Origin: Crystallibacter permensis | GTDB lineage: Bacteria; Actinomycetota; Actinomycetes; Actinomycetales; Micrococcaceae | Direction: 5' to 3' | Length of the DNA stretch: 64,000 nt | NCBI RefSeq assembly: GCF_025960875.1 | Contig: NZ_JAODLR010000019.1 | Location: 21,775 to 85,774 of the forward strand | Shown here: piece by piece, positions 9,219 to 18,156 of the stretch | Layout: each line of letters starts with the position of its first letter | Numbering within the stretch: position 1 is the stretch's first letter | Program-made: the position numbers and the translations under genes | The notes under the pieces: model-generated | Told to the model about the DNA's origin: nothing | The model's input: the letters and a program-made list of their open reading frames with translations, nothing else | The model's database searches: none

Positions 9219-9938
9219 TTACTGGCCGGCACCCGGGGCGCCAACATTCTTCGTTCCCTGCCCCGGCGAGGCCGGGGAAGACTTCAAACCTGGTGAGACC
9301 GCGTACTTTTGCACCAGCGAGAGGATCAAATCGACAATCAGCGCCAGCACCGCAATCAGAATAGCGCCCGCAAACAGCCGGACGGGGTCGCTGACGGCTA
9401 ATCCGTCGATCAGATACCGGCCCAGCCCGCCCAGATTGATGTAAGCAACGACGGCGACAGTCGAGATGACCTGCAGCACCGCGGCCCGCATACCGCCAAG
9501 CATCACCGGCAGGGCGTTAGGCAGTTCCACCCGCACCAGAACCTGCCACTCGGTCATGCCGAGACCGCGTGCGGCGTCCAGCAGTTGCCGGTCCACCGCC
9601 GCGATCCCCGAGTAGGTGCCGGCCAACAGCGGCGGGACAGTCAGGATGACGAGTGCGTAAATGGGCGGCATCAGGCCCAGGCCCATCAGGATGACAAACA
9701 GCGTCAGCAGGCCCAGCGTGGGCAGGGCCCGCAGTGCGCTGGCTGCCGAGACCACGGCGACCTTGCCCTTGCCGGTATGCCCCACGTACAGGCCCGCCGG
9801 AATGGCGATGGCCGCGGCGATCAACAGCGTCAGGACCGTATACCAGAGGTGCTCCCCCAGCCGGGCAGGAATTCCAGCCGGCCCGGACCATTGGGCGGGG
9901 TCCGCCAACCACAGACCAACCTGCTCAAAGAGATTCAT
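9219..9938 (-). CDS. Osmolyte ABC transporter permease (second)
   Basis: OpuCD/ProW-type inner-membrane permease, 239 aa with about six membrane helices. The binding-protein-dependent transport motif appears around EWQVLVRVELPNALPVMLGGMRAA, where the EAA loop meets the ATPase. The ATG at 9938 overlaps the end of the first permease gene by 14 nt, and a longer frame reading into it is discarded. Together with the neighbouring ATPase, permease and lipoprotein it completes an importer for compatible solutes. Confidence 0.93.
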   Translation of the reverse strand: MNLFEQVGLWLADPAQWSGPAGIPARLGEHLWYTVLTLLIAAAIAIPAGLYVGHTGKGKVAVVSAASALRALPTLGLLTLFVILMGLGLMPPIYALVILTVPPLLAGTYSGIAAVDRQLLDAARGLGMTEWQVLVRVELPNALPVMLGGMRAAVLQVISTVAVVAYINLGGLGRYLIDGLAVSDPVRLFAGAILIAVLALIVDLILSLVQKYAVSPGLKSSPASPGQGTKNVGAPGAGQ

Positions 9939-10680
9939 GCAGCACCGCCGTTTCGGCCGCATCAGGACGGCGCACGGTACCGGCGCTATCCCCACTGGCG
10001 GAGTTGTCCGGGCCGGACGTGGCCGTCACCTGTTTACGTCCGGCCTTGCGGTGCCGGTTCCAGGGCGTGAGCAGGTGCTCCAGGCCCACGAGGACAAAGT
10101 CCATCAGCAGCGCCAGGATCAGCGTCATCACGATCCCGACGACGATCTCGGTCAGGAAGTTCCGCAGCAGCCCGTCAGTGAAGAGCACGCCGAGATTGCG
10201 GATGCCGATCAGTGCCCCCACGCTGGCCAGCGAAATGTTGCTGACCGACACCACGCGCAGGCCGGCAAAAAGGACGGGCACGGCCAGCGGCAGGTCCACG
10301 GCGAAGAACCGTCGGAACGGCCGGTATCCCATAGCTACGGCGGCTTGCCGGACGCCGTCGTCAATTGACTCCAGTGCGTCGACGACGGAGCGCACCAGCA
10401 ACGCGATGGCATAGACAGTCAGGGCGACAATCAGATTGGCCGGGTCCAGAATCATGGTGCCCAGGATGACCGGAAGAATGACGAACAGGGCCAGGGACGG
10501 AATGGTGTAGAGCACCGAACTGACCGACAGGATCACGCCGCGGACCGGCGGAAGGCGCCAGGCCAGGTAGCCGAGGGGTACCGATATCAGCAATCCCAGC
10601 ACGAGCGGCAGCACCGACTGGTAGAGATGGTGCCCGGAGAGCTCCAGCACAAAGGGCAGATTGGCCAGGAACCAGTCCAT
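9925..10680 (-). CDS. Osmolyte ABC transporter permease (first)
   Basis: 251 aa inner-membrane permease of the ProW/OpuCB family with about six helices and a cytoplasmic loop reading MGYRPFRRFFAVDLPLAVPVLFAGLR (positions about 128-153), the equivalent of the EAA motif. The C-terminal tail is polar and longer than in its partner (KAGRKQVTATSGPDNSAS region). The ATG at 10680 forms a TAATG overlap with the ATPase stop codon, so translation is probably coupled. Confidence 0.93.
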   Translation of the reverse strand: MDWFLANLPFVLELSGHHLYQSVLPLVLGLLISVPLGYLAWRLPPVRGVILSVSSVLYTIPSLALFVILPVILGTMILDPANLIVALTVYAIALLVRSVVDALESIDDGVRQAAVAMGYRPFRRFFAVDLPLAVPVLFAGLRVVSVSNISLASVGALIGIRNLGVLFTDGLLRNFLTEIVVGIVMTLILALLMDFVLVGLEHLLTPWNRHRKAGRKQVTATSGPDNSASGDSAGTVRRPDAAETAVLHESL

Positions 10681-11798
10681 TAGCCGCGGCGCTCCGCGTC
10701 CAGCCGCTGGAGCACCTCGCCGGCGTCCACCAGTCCGGCTACCTTGCCGGCAGCGTCCACTGCCACGCCTTGGCCGGAGGGAGAGGACAGGGCGGCGTCC
10801 AGCGCCTGCCGGAGTGAACTGCCTATGGTGAACAAGGAGCCACCGGTGACCGCCGCTGCGGGCGTACGCTGTCCGGGCGGCAGCCACCCGAGGGGCGCAC
10901 CGCCGTCGTCGGTTATCAGCAGCCAGCCTTCGGCAGGCATCGACGCCAGGGCCCCGGCCGTCGCCGTGGCCGCGGGCAGCAGCGGCAAGTCCCGGGCGGA
11001 GGCAAACGAGAGCGAGCGGAAGCCGCGGTCCCGGCCAACGAACCCGGCCACGAAATCGTCTACCGGCGCGCGTAACAGCTCCTCCGGCGGCGCGTACTGC
11101 GCCAAGCGGCCGCCGGTGGCGAAGACGGCCACCTTGTCCCCGATGACCGTGGCCTCGTCGATGTCGTGGGTGACAAACACGATCGTTTTCGCCAGTTCCT
11201 GCTGCAGCCGCAGCAACTCCTGCTGCAGTTCCGCGCGCACCACCGGATCCACTGCGCTGAAGGGCTCGTCCATGAGCAGGATCGGCGGATCCGCGGCGAG
11301 CGCCCGGGCCACCCCCACGCGCTGCTGCTGGCCGCCGGAGAGCTGCGCGGGGTAGCGCTTGCCCAGGGCCGGTGAAAGACCGACGACGGCGAGCAGTTCC
11401 TCGGCGCGGATTCTCGCTTGCCGCCGCGGGACACCGTTAAGGCGGGGAACGGTGGCGATGTTGTCCAGCACGCTCCGGTGCGGCAGCAGGCCCGAGGACT
11501 GCAGCACGTAGCCCATTGAACGCCGCAGCGCCGCAGCAGGCTGCGCCGAGACGTCCTGTCCGTCCACCAGCACTGTGCCCTCGGTGGGCTCCACCATGCG
11601 GTTGATCATCCGCAGCGACGTGGTCTTGCCGCACCCGGACGGACCGACGAACACGGTGATGGCTCCGCGGTCAATCTCCAGGTTCAGGTTATGCACCGCC
11701 GGCTGCCCCGACGCGTAGCTCTTCGACACGTTGCGGAACTGGACCATGGGCGAGTTGCCCGCGCTGGCCGGCGGGGCCACAGACTGGGCTTCGGTCAT
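10680..11798 (-). CDS. Osmolyte ABC transporter ATP-binding protein with CBS region
   Basis: 372 aa ATPase of the OpuCA/ProV family. Walker A GPSGCGKTT (residues 52-60), signature LSGGQQQRVGVARALA, Walker B ILLMDEPFSAVDPV and the H-loop FVTHDIDEA are intact. The C-terminal part (about 250-372) resembles a CBS tandem, which in OpuA-type systems senses ionic strength or c-di-AMP; that role is inferred here. The ATG at 11798 overlaps the stop codon of the Nudix gene (ATGA), placing that gene at the head of the operon. Confidence 0.94.
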   Translation of the reverse strand: MTEAQSVAPPASAGNSPMVQFRNVSKSYASGQPAVHNLNLEIDRGAITVFVGPSGCGKTTSLRMINRMVEPTEGTVLVDGQDVSAQPAAALRRSMGYVLQSSGLLPHRSVLDNIATVPRLNGVPRRQARIRAEELLAVVGLSPALGKRYPAQLSGGQQQRVGVARALAADPPILLMDEPFSAVDPVVRAELQQELLRLQQELAKTIVFVTHDIDEATVIGDKVAVFATGGRLAQYAPPEELLRAPVDDFVAGFVGRDRGFRSLSFASARDLPLLPAATATAGALASMPAEGWLLITDDGGAPLGWLPPGQRTPAAAVTGGSLFTIGSSLRQALDAALSSPSGQGVAVDAAGKVAGLVDAGEVLQRLDAERRG

Positions 11799-12316
11799 CG
11801 TGCCTCGCTCTCTGTCCTGGTCGGCGCACCGTATTGCGGCACGGTCCCGGGACTCCTGACAGCTTGGCTGATGGAAGCTGTCCCGGCAGCCGGTTCCGCG
11901 AAATAGAGGCTCAGGCCGACATCCACCAGGTCCACCCGGTCCAGTGCTGCGACGTCGTCCAGCTGGATCCACTTTGCCTGATCCGTCGATCCCTGGAGCT
12001 CATGCGCTAAATCACCGCTCGTCACAGTAGCAGCGTAAATGATCCGCAGGGCGTGCAGCGGCACCTTCCCGCCATGCAGCCGCCGTTCCGCCGGGATGAA
12101 CTTACTGTCGACGCCGAGCAACCGCCCCAGTTCCACGGTGTAGCCGGTTTCTTCGGTGATTTCCCGCAAGGCCGCCGTGGGAGCATCTTCCCCCGCTTCA
12201 AGCCCGCCACCGGGCAGCGTCCAACGCGGGGTTCCGGAACCGGTCCATCGTGCCAGCAGCACGGCATTCTCCTGAACGATCACGCCGTAGGCGCCGATGC
12301 GAGTATCGAAGGACAT
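11795..12316 (-). CDS. Nudix hydrolase
   Basis: 173 aa. The Nudix box GxxxxxExxxxxxxREUxEExGU is complete: it starts at GGLEAGE and ends at REITEETGY (about residues 37-59), so catalytic Mg-binding glutamates are present. The substrate (a nucleoside diphosphate derivative) cannot be read from sequence. It overlaps the osmolyte transporter ATPase by 4 nt and is the first gene of that operon, an unusual partner. The strand diverges from the TPR gene across about 200 nt. Confidence 0.9.
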   Translation of the reverse strand: MSFDTRIGAYGVIVQENAVLLARWTGSGTPRWTLPGGGLEAGEDAPTAALREITEETGYTVELGRLLGVDSKFIPAERRLHGGKVPLHALRIIYAATVTSGDLAHELQGSTDQAKWIQLDDVAALDRVDLVDVGLSLYFAEPAAGTASISQAVRSPGTVPQYGAPTRTESEAR

Positions 12317-12520
12317 GCCTTTCAGTCTAGGCGGGCTTCAACCTGCGCCGCAGAAGCGCCGGGCTGCATTTGGCATAGATCCCTTCGCCATACTTTCGCA
12401 AACGTTACTTTGGCCGCCCGAGCGTTGCGTCCGGGGCCAGCGGGGACTACAACTGAATGCATGGGGATCAGGCCAGCAAGGCATCGCGCGGACCCCGTCC
12501 CGCCGGATTGGAGCGTGGCA
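12317..12520. promoter_or_regulatory. Divergent promoter region, Nudix/osmolyte operon and TPR gene
   Basis: 204 nt between divergent start codons. It must carry promoters in both directions unless the TPR gene starts earlier (ATG at 12461 is in frame). I see no clear operator palindrome. Confidence 0.4.
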
Positions 12521-14236
12521 ATGCCCGCCATCGAGCGGCGGCTTCTAGAAGTCCTCGCTGCCGCCGGGCCGGACCCTGCCGCGACGCCCGCGAATCCCCG
12601 TGACTGCCTGGACCGGGCCTATGAAGCGGCCTACGCGGAGGACCACTATGGCGCGGTGACCTTGGCACGCCTGGGACTTGAACAGGCTACCGAATCCGAC
12701 ACCGACACCGTGCTGGCGTTGTATTCGGTCCTGATAGCCGTTGCCCAGATCCAAGACCAGGCTTCGGATGCGGAGTACTACCTGGCGCAGCGGGTAGACC
12801 GGCTGCGCCATGCCGGACGCAAAGTCCAGGCATCCGTCGAGGCTGACCTGGGGACGGTCCTCTTCCGCGAAGCGACCGCCGCGGAACTGCCCGTGCTGGA
12901 AGCGGCATTGGAGCAGCTGCAGGCAACCAAGGCCCCCGTCGGCGTCCTGGCCGACGTCAAGCTGGCCATCGCCGTCGCGCATTCGCAAAAAGGGGTCCGC
13001 TCCACGGCGGTCGCCCTGCTTGAGGACGCGGTGGAGGGTTACGCTGCCGGCGAGCGCACCGACAGTCTCGCCGGGGCGCTGATGTATCTGGCACACACCT
13101 ACCTGCAGCTGGACCAGCCCGGGCAGGCCGTCGCCGCCGCAGACCGGCTGCTCGCCATTCCGGCCAACCGCGCACTGGCGGCCTCCATGTGGCTGCTGAA
13201 AGCCAACCTCGTCAACACCGGGGAGCACGACGACGAAGCCATCGAGTACGCCCTGACGGCCCTTGAGCTCTACGCTGCCTGCGGCGTCCGCAAGGGCGCC
13301 ATTTCCGCCGCGGTCGTCGTGGCACAGCTGTGTGCTGCCGCCGGCGACGCGGAGAGTTCGGTACTGGCTTGGCGCGCGGCCGTGCAGCAGGCCGAACGCG
13401 GCGAAGTCCAGGAGGAGCTGACGCTGCGCCTGGCGCTGGGCAACCAATTGCTGGAGGCAGAGGAGTATGAGCTCGCTGCCCAGGTGCTGGGCAAGCTGCT
13501 GCAGCGCCAGCGGCTGATCGACGCCCCGCACTCGGACAAGGCCCGCACGCTGATGAGCCTGGGGCATGCACACCGCCACGCCGAACGCACGGTCGACACC
13601 TTGGACTGCTGGCGCGAGGCAGTAGCCGAGTTCACGGGCGGCGGAGAGTACGGCGAGGCTGCACGGTCGCTGCTGGCCATCGGCACCTTGCTGTCGCGGG
13701 AAGACCATGACGCGGACGCGATCGTCTGCTTCGAGGCGGCCGTTGCCGCCGCCCGCAAATCTTCCGACGACGCAGCGGCCCTGCCGCAGGCCCTCCATGC
13801 CCTCGGCCATGCAATGTGCGAAGCCGGCGACCAGGACGGCATCGCCCAGCTGGACGAGGCAATCCGGCTGGCGCGGGACTACGGGGCGCATTGGTACGAG
13901 GCGGACTACAGCGACACCAGGGCCCGCGGGCTCTGGGCCCTCGACCACGGCCCGGCGGCGGTCTCCGCTGCCCTGCAGGCCGCGGACCTTTACTCCGCGG
14001 CGGACGACGCGGCGTCGGCCGGCAATTCCGAACTTTTCGCCGCGCATGTCCTGGCGGAGCTTGACCGTCCCGCGGACGCGGTGCCGATGTTCCGGATGGT
14101 GCTGGCCCAGCCCGAGGTCAGCCGGATGCTGCGGGTGGCTGCCAACCTGGGACTGTCCGCGGCCCTGGACTCGCTCGGCCACAAGGATGAAGCCGAGGAG
14201 GCACGCCGCGCGGCGGAAGAGGCAGCCGAGGACTGA
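12521..14236 (+). CDS. TPR-repeat protein of unknown function
   Basis: 571 aa, built almost entirely of Ala/Leu-rich helix pairs of TPR type (for example LYSVLIAVAQIQDQASDAEYYLA and the repeated ALxxLGHAxxxxG pattern). There is no signal peptide or membrane segment, so a cytoplasmic protein-interaction scaffold is likely. No catalytic domain is visible. I chose the ATG at 12521, where TTGGAG sits about 9 nt upstream; an in-frame ATG at 12461 would add 20 Pro/Arg-rich residues. A longer frame running antisense through the Nudix gene is not coding. Confidence 0.85.
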   Translation: MPAIERRLLEVLAAAGPDPAATPANPRDCLDRAYEAAYAEDHYGAVTLARLGLEQATESDTDTVLALYSVLIAVAQIQDQASDAEYYLAQRVDRLRHAGRKVQASVEADLGTVLFREATAAELPVLEAALEQLQATKAPVGVLADVKLAIAVAHSQKGVRSTAVALLEDAVEGYAAGERTDSLAGALMYLAHTYLQLDQPGQAVAAADRLLAIPANRALAASMWLLKANLVNTGEHDDEAIEYALTALELYAACGVRKGAISAAVVVAQLCAAAGDAESSVLAWRAAVQQAERGEVQEELTLRLALGNQLLEAEEYELAAQVLGKLLQRQRLIDAPHSDKARTLMSLGHAHRHAERTVDTLDCWREAVAEFTGGGEYGEAARSLLAIGTLLSREDHDADAIVCFEAAVAAARKSSDDAAALPQALHALGHAMCEAGDQDGIAQLDEAIRLARDYGAHWYEADYSDTRARGLWALDHGPAAVSAALQAADLYSAADDAASAGNSELFAAHVLAELDRPADAVPMFRMVLAQPEVSRMLRVAANLGLSAALDSLGHKDEAEEARRAAEEAAED

Positions 14237-14240
14237 CGCT

Positions 14241-14257
14241 TCTCATATTCGTCTCAT
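14241..14257 (+). promoter_or_regulatory. Direct repeat, candidate response-regulator site
   Basis: TCTCAT occurs at 14241-14246 and again at 14252-14257, start to start 11 bp, about one helical turn. OmpR/PhoB-family regulators bind such tandem half-sites. It lies 23 nt upstream of the first gene of the operon that encodes an OmpR-family regulator, which fits autoregulation. This is inference from spacing and context. Confidence 0.45.
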
Positions 14258-14279
14258 CTTGCCTCGGAATACTTGAAGC

Positions 14280-14705
14280 ATGCAGCGCGCGACCATCCGT
14301 TATGTGCTCACGGCCGTTGCCATTGTGCTCGGCATGGGGCTGGCAGGTTATGCCGTGGCGAGCACCCTCCGCAGCCCCGACCCCTCCGATCTGGGTCCGT
14401 CGATAGTGTTCACCCCCTCCCCTTCGGCCTCCAGCGCGCCAGCCGAATCGCCGGATGCCGGTTCCGCTGACAACGCTTCGACAGAACCGGACCCGGACGC
14501 CGGACGGCCTTCGGAGCCCGCCCCACAGCCGGACCCCGACCCGGCACCAGCGCCTGCCCCGGCACCTGCCCCCGCGCCGCCGCCCGCTCCCGCTCCGCCA
14601 CCTGCTCCTGCCCCCGTCCCGGTACCGCCCGCACCACCGATCGATTACGACGACGGAGACGACGATTTCGATGACGACGACGGCATTGACGATGACGACG
14701 ACTAA
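14280..14705 (+). CDS. Small exported protein with Pro/Ala stalk and Asp-rich tail
   Basis: 141 aa, not assignable to a named family. One hydrophobic segment (residues 7-28) acts as an uncleaved anchor or signal peptide. A Ser/Pro/Asp region leads to a Pro-Ala stalk (about 78-120), a typical wall-spanning linker, and the protein ends in a strongly acidic tail (about 121-141, mostly Asp). The tail could bind Ca or other cations outside the cell; that is inference. It is the first gene of an operon with a histidine kinase (26 nt downstream) and a response regulator, so it may modulate the kinase sensor. Confidence 0.75.
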   Translation: MQRATIRYVLTAVAIVLGMGLAGYAVASTLRSPDPSDLGPSIVFTPSPSASSAPAESPDAGSADNASTEPDPDAGRPSEPAPQPDPDPAPAPAPAPAPAPPPAPAPPPAPAPVPVPPAPPIDYDDGDDDFDDDDGIDDDDD

Positions 14706-14731
14706 AATCAACCTGATGATGACCGGGACGG

Positions 14732-16168
14732 ATGTTTAGGCGCCTGGACGGCCTGTCCGTCCGCACCCGTGTCCTCGCGGCCGTACTCGCACTTTCCGCC
14801 CTGGGCCTCGCGGTAGCCGGCGGCGTGCTCTTTGGCCTCCAGCGCGGCCAGATCAATCAACGCATCGATGACTCGCTGCGGCGGTCCGTCGAAGAGTTCG
14901 ACACCCTGGCCGACATCGGCATCGACCCCGAAACGGGACAGGAATTCACCCGCGGCAGCCAGTTGGTACGCACCGTCATGGCGCGCACTGCACCGGCAGA
15001 GAACGAGGGCATGGTCGGCATCGTTGACGGACAGGTTGCGTTGACCGCCAACAACTCGGTCGAATTGCGGTTGGAAAACGACCACGAACTCATCGACAAG
15101 GTCGTGGCCCAGCCGGAGACGGAGCGCATCATCCTCACCTCCATCAAGACCGGGCAGACCACTTACCGCGCCGTGACCGTCCCTGTCCAGCTGTCCTCGG
15201 ACCCCACCCACAGTATTTTTTTGCTGGCCTTCGACTACGATGCGGAACTCGAGGAGCTCGGCGACAACTTCCGGACCTACACGTTGATCAGCCTGGCGGC
15301 GCTTGTGCTCATTTCGGGCGTAGGTTGGCTGGTGGCCGGGAGGTTGCTGGCACCGGTCCGGCTGGTACGGGAAACCGCCCAGAAGATCACCGAAACCGAT
15401 CTGTCCCGCCGCATCCCGGTCAGCGGGAACGATGACCTCTCCGAACTCTCCCAGACCTTCAACGAGATGCTGGACCGGCTCCAAGGCTCGATGACAGCCC
15501 AGCGCCAACTGCTCGACGACGTCGGGCATGAGCTGCGAACGCCGATCACCATCGTCCAGGGGCACCTGGAACTCCAGGACTCGTACGATCCGGAAGACGT
15601 TGACTCCGTCCGCGCTATTGCGCTCGACGAACTGGACCGCATGCGGCTGCTGGTCGATGACCTTGTTACGCTCGCGGGCGCCGAACGCCCCGAATTCGTC
15701 AAACCCCGCCCACTGGAGGTCGGGCAGCTGACAGATGATGTGCTGGACAAGGCCAGGACACTGGGCGACCGGCGGTGGGTTGTCGACTCCCGCGCCGAAC
15801 ACATGTGGAGCCTCGATCCCAAACGCATGACCCAGGCGTGGCTGCAGCTGGCCGCGAATGCCGTCAAGTTTTCCCCGATAGGTTCAACCATTGGCGTTGG
15901 TTCCCGGGCCGTCCCCGGGGAACTGCGCCTATGGATCCGTGACGAGGGTGCAGGGATCGCCCCCGAAGACCAGGGCCGGATCTTCGCACGCTTCGCCCGT
16001 GGCGCCAACGGGACCAGGGCCGAAGGATCCGGGTTGGGATTGACCATCGTCAACGCCATCGCCCATGCCCACGGCGGGCGCGTTGAACTGGCCAGCGCAC
16101 CCGGACACGGTTCCACTTTCACTATCGTTATCCAAGAACGCCAGCCCGAACAGGAGGATCCAGTATGA
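14732..16168 (+). CDS. Sensor histidine kinase
   Basis: 478 aa membrane kinase. It has TM1 (about 13-35), an extracellular sensor of about 145 residues, TM2 (about 183-205), HAMP (about 205-257), and a HisKA domain with DDVGHELRTPITIV (phospho-acceptor His266). The ATPase domain has the N box QLAANAVKFS, G1 DEGAGIAPED and G2 GSGLGLTIV. The H box has VG in place of the common AS before the His. The stop overlaps the response regulator start by 4 nt (16165-16168). The stimulus is unknown; the acidic exported protein encoded just upstream is a candidate partner. Confidence 0.94.
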   Translation: MFRRLDGLSVRTRVLAAVLALSALGLAVAGGVLFGLQRGQINQRIDDSLRRSVEEFDTLADIGIDPETGQEFTRGSQLVRTVMARTAPAENEGMVGIVDGQVALTANNSVELRLENDHELIDKVVAQPETERIILTSIKTGQTTYRAVTVPVQLSSDPTHSIFLLAFDYDAELEELGDNFRTYTLISLAALVLISGVGWLVAGRLLAPVRLVRETAQKITETDLSRRIPVSGNDDLSELSQTFNEMLDRLQGSMTAQRQLLDDVGHELRTPITIVQGHLELQDSYDPEDVDSVRAIALDELDRMRLLVDDLVTLAGAERPEFVKPRPLEVGQLTDDVLDKARTLGDRRWVVDSRAEHMWSLDPKRMTQAWLQLAANAVKFSPIGSTIGVGSRAVPGELRLWIRDEGAGIAPEDQGRIFARFARGANGTRAEGSGLGLTIVNAIAHAHGGRVELASAPGHGSTFTIVIQERQPEQEDPV

Positions 16169-16833
16169 GCCAGATTCTGGTTATCGAAGACGAGGTCAGG
16201 ATCAGTTCCTTTGTCGCCAAGGGCCTGAAGTCGGCCGGCTACGTGCCCACTGTTGCGGCCACCGGCCGTGAAGGTTACCACCTGGCCATGACGGGTGATT
16301 TCGAGCTGATCGTGCTGGATCTCGGCCTGCCGGACCAGGATGGTTTTACAGTGCTCCGCCGGATCCGCGAGGCCAGGAACGACACTCCGGTCATTATCCT
16401 GACCGCACGCAGTTCCGTCGACGACACCGTCGCCGGCCTCGAAAACGGTGCCGACGACTACATGGCCAAGCCCTTCCGCTTTGAAGAGCTGCTCGCCCGG
16501 GTCCGCTTACGGCTGCGAACGGAAGCACCGACGTCGGACATGAGCACCCTCAGCAGCGGAAACCTGCAGCTCGATCTGCGCACCCGGCGTGCCACCATTG
16601 ACGGGAAAGAGATCGACCTGTCGGCCCGCGAATTCGCTTTGGCTGAAGCCTTCCTGCGCAACCCCGGCCAGGTGCTCAGCCGCGAACAGCTACTCTCCCG
16701 CGTCTGGGGCTACGATTTCGATCCAGGTTCCAATGTGGTCGATGTGTACGTGCGTTACCTGCGCAACAAGCTCGGGGCCGAGCGCTTCGCCACCGTGCGG
16801 GGCATGGGTTACCGGCTGGCCGCGGACAGCTGA
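16165..16833 (+). CDS. OmpR-family response regulator
   Basis: 222 aa. The receiver domain (about 1-115) has the acidic pocket (E8, D9), phospho-acceptor Asp52 (LIVLDLGLPDQDG), Thr in ILTAR, and the conserved Lys in AKPFRFEEL. The C-terminal winged helix (about 125-220) ends in NVVDVYVRYLRNKLGAERFATVRGMGYRL. It starts within the kinase stop codon (ATGA), so the pair is cognate. The last 25 nt overlap the 3' end of the convergent phosphotransferase gene. Confidence 0.95.
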   Translation: MSQILVIEDEVRISSFVAKGLKSAGYVPTVAATGREGYHLAMTGDFELIVLDLGLPDQDGFTVLRRIREARNDTPVIILTARSSVDDTVAGLENGADDYMAKPFRFEELLARVRLRLRTEAPTSDMSTLSSGNLQLDLRTRRATIDGKEIDLSAREFALAEAFLRNPGQVLSREQLLSRVWGYDFDPGSNVVDVYVRYLRNKLGAERFATVRGMGYRLAADS

Positions 16834-18053
16834 CCGGCTTCGGCAGCAAGCCGCTCCGCGATGGCCAGGCGCTGCAGGGCGTCCAGTTGCCAGGCTTCGC
16901 CCTGGCCAAAGGTCTTCGCGCCGGCCACCAGGGATAAAGCCACCCCGGCGGATCGGCCTCTCAGCCCTGCCGGATCAACAGTTTGGTCAAAGGCGCGCAG
17001 ATAACGCTCCATGACCTGCGGTACGTGGACATATCCCTCGTGAACAGCCGGCAGTACCGCCAGATGGCCGATGAGGCAGGCGAGATCATCGATCCGGTGG
17101 CCTGGCCCCAGCGAGTCCACGTCCAGCACCCCGGTGACCGTGCCGCCGTCGATCAGCAGATTCGCTTCGTAGAAGTCACCGTGCGTTGGAACCAATGGAC
17201 CGGGCTTAGTCACCGCCAGCACGTTCGAGATCTTCTCCTCCAGACGGAAAATCCGCTCCTGCTCCTGCGGCAGAGCGGCCGCGGCGGCCCGCGCGTAGTC
17301 CGCCGCGCGTTCGGCCCACGCCGGGCGGCGGGACAGCTTCATCGCCCCGGCGGGCATCCTGTTCAGAAGCTCCAGCAGGGTGTCTGGGTCCAATTGGGAC
17401 GCACCGTCATTCATCAACGCTTGGGCCAGTGGCGTTCCCTGGACCTCGCGCAGCAACACCACGCCGGTGGCCGGGCCGGGTATAAGCTCCGGCGACGGGA
17501 GTCCAGCCTCCGTGAGCAGCCGATGGCGCCGCAACAGCGCGTCGGCCTTGTCGGGGCGCACCACTTTAATGAACACACGCGATGCTCCCTGCGAGGCCTC
17601 CAGCACTGCCCGGCGGAGCGGACGGTAGTTGACCATCCGCAGGTCGGCGTCTCCGCTTCCGAAGGCCGCCCGTGCCATAGCGGCGGAATCGCAGGCTGTT
17701 GGCAACCCGGTCAACACCGGATCCGCGGGATACAGCCATGCGGTCAACGTGATAGTGCCGTCATCCAGCCGGACCACGGGTACGCCGGTGTCCGGAACGG
17801 CCGAAGTGGTGATGCAGACGTATTCGGTGCGCACAGTTCCGTCAGGAACCTGCACGTCCACGCTGTAGATTCCGGTTGCTCCGGCGCCCGGGCGGTGCTG
17901 CAGCTTGGCCAGTTTCCATGCCTGTATGCCCGCGCCAATGGTACCGACCGCGAGTTCCAGCGGCTGCTGCATCTTAGTGCTCTCCAGCAGGTCGATGCCG
18001 TCGGTCTCGGCCCGCATCAGGTCCCGGCTCGGAGCGTTCATACTTCTTTTCAT
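16809..18053 (-). CDS. Phosphotransferase-fold protein (APH/choline-kinase-like)
   Basis: 414 aa. The C-terminal two thirds carries the APH-type catalytic segment HGDFYEANLL with the conserved His-Gly-Asp and Asn, followed by GVLDVDSLGPGHRIDDLACL, where the metal-binding Asp is expected. The N-terminal lobe has VFIKVVRPDKA (candidate ATP Lys) and the hinge VVLLREVQG. The substrate is unknown; antibiotics, sugars, choline or hydroxy-amino compounds are all possible. ATG at 18053 was chosen with GGGAT upstream; the ATG at 18041 is an alternative. It converges on the response regulator with a 25-nt overlap of coding ends. Confidence 0.8.
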   Translation of the reverse strand: MKRSMNAPSRDLMRAETDGIDLLESTKMQQPLELAVGTIGAGIQAWKLAKLQHRPGAGATGIYSVDVQVPDGTVRTEYVCITTSAVPDTGVPVVRLDDGTITLTAWLYPADPVLTGLPTACDSAAMARAAFGSGDADLRMVNYRPLRRAVLEASQGASRVFIKVVRPDKADALLRRHRLLTEAGLPSPELIPGPATGVVLLREVQGTPLAQALMNDGASQLDPDTLLELLNRMPAGAMKLSRRPAWAERAADYARAAAAALPQEQERIFRLEEKISNVLAVTKPGPLVPTHGDFYEANLLIDGGTVTGVLDVDSLGPGHRIDDLACLIGHLAVLPAVHEGYVHVPQVMERYLRAFDQTVDPAGLRGRSAGVALSLVAGAKTFGQGEAWQLDALQRLAIAERLAAEAGQLSAASR

Positions 18054-18100
18054 ATCATCCCGCTGCAGAAACGGCTCCCTCCGGCCGGGGAAAGGCAAAA

Positions 18101-18125
18101 GGCCCGCCCCTTACCGGAGCGGACC
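18101..18125 (-). terminator. Terminator of sepX/glpR
   Basis: On the minus strand a 10-bp stem (two G-U pairs) with a 5-nt loop is followed by TTTTGCCTTT. It lies about 30 nt beyond the sepX/glpR stop codon and before the phosphotransferase gene. Confidence 0.7.
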
Positions 18126-18156
18126 CACTGATCGCCAGTTGCCAGGGCTGCGGCCC

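Noticed and set aside
12545..14182. 545-codon open frame antisense to the TPR gene
   Set aside because: High GC produces long antisense frames. The sense frame shows helix-repeat structure and the antisense product resembles no known fold.
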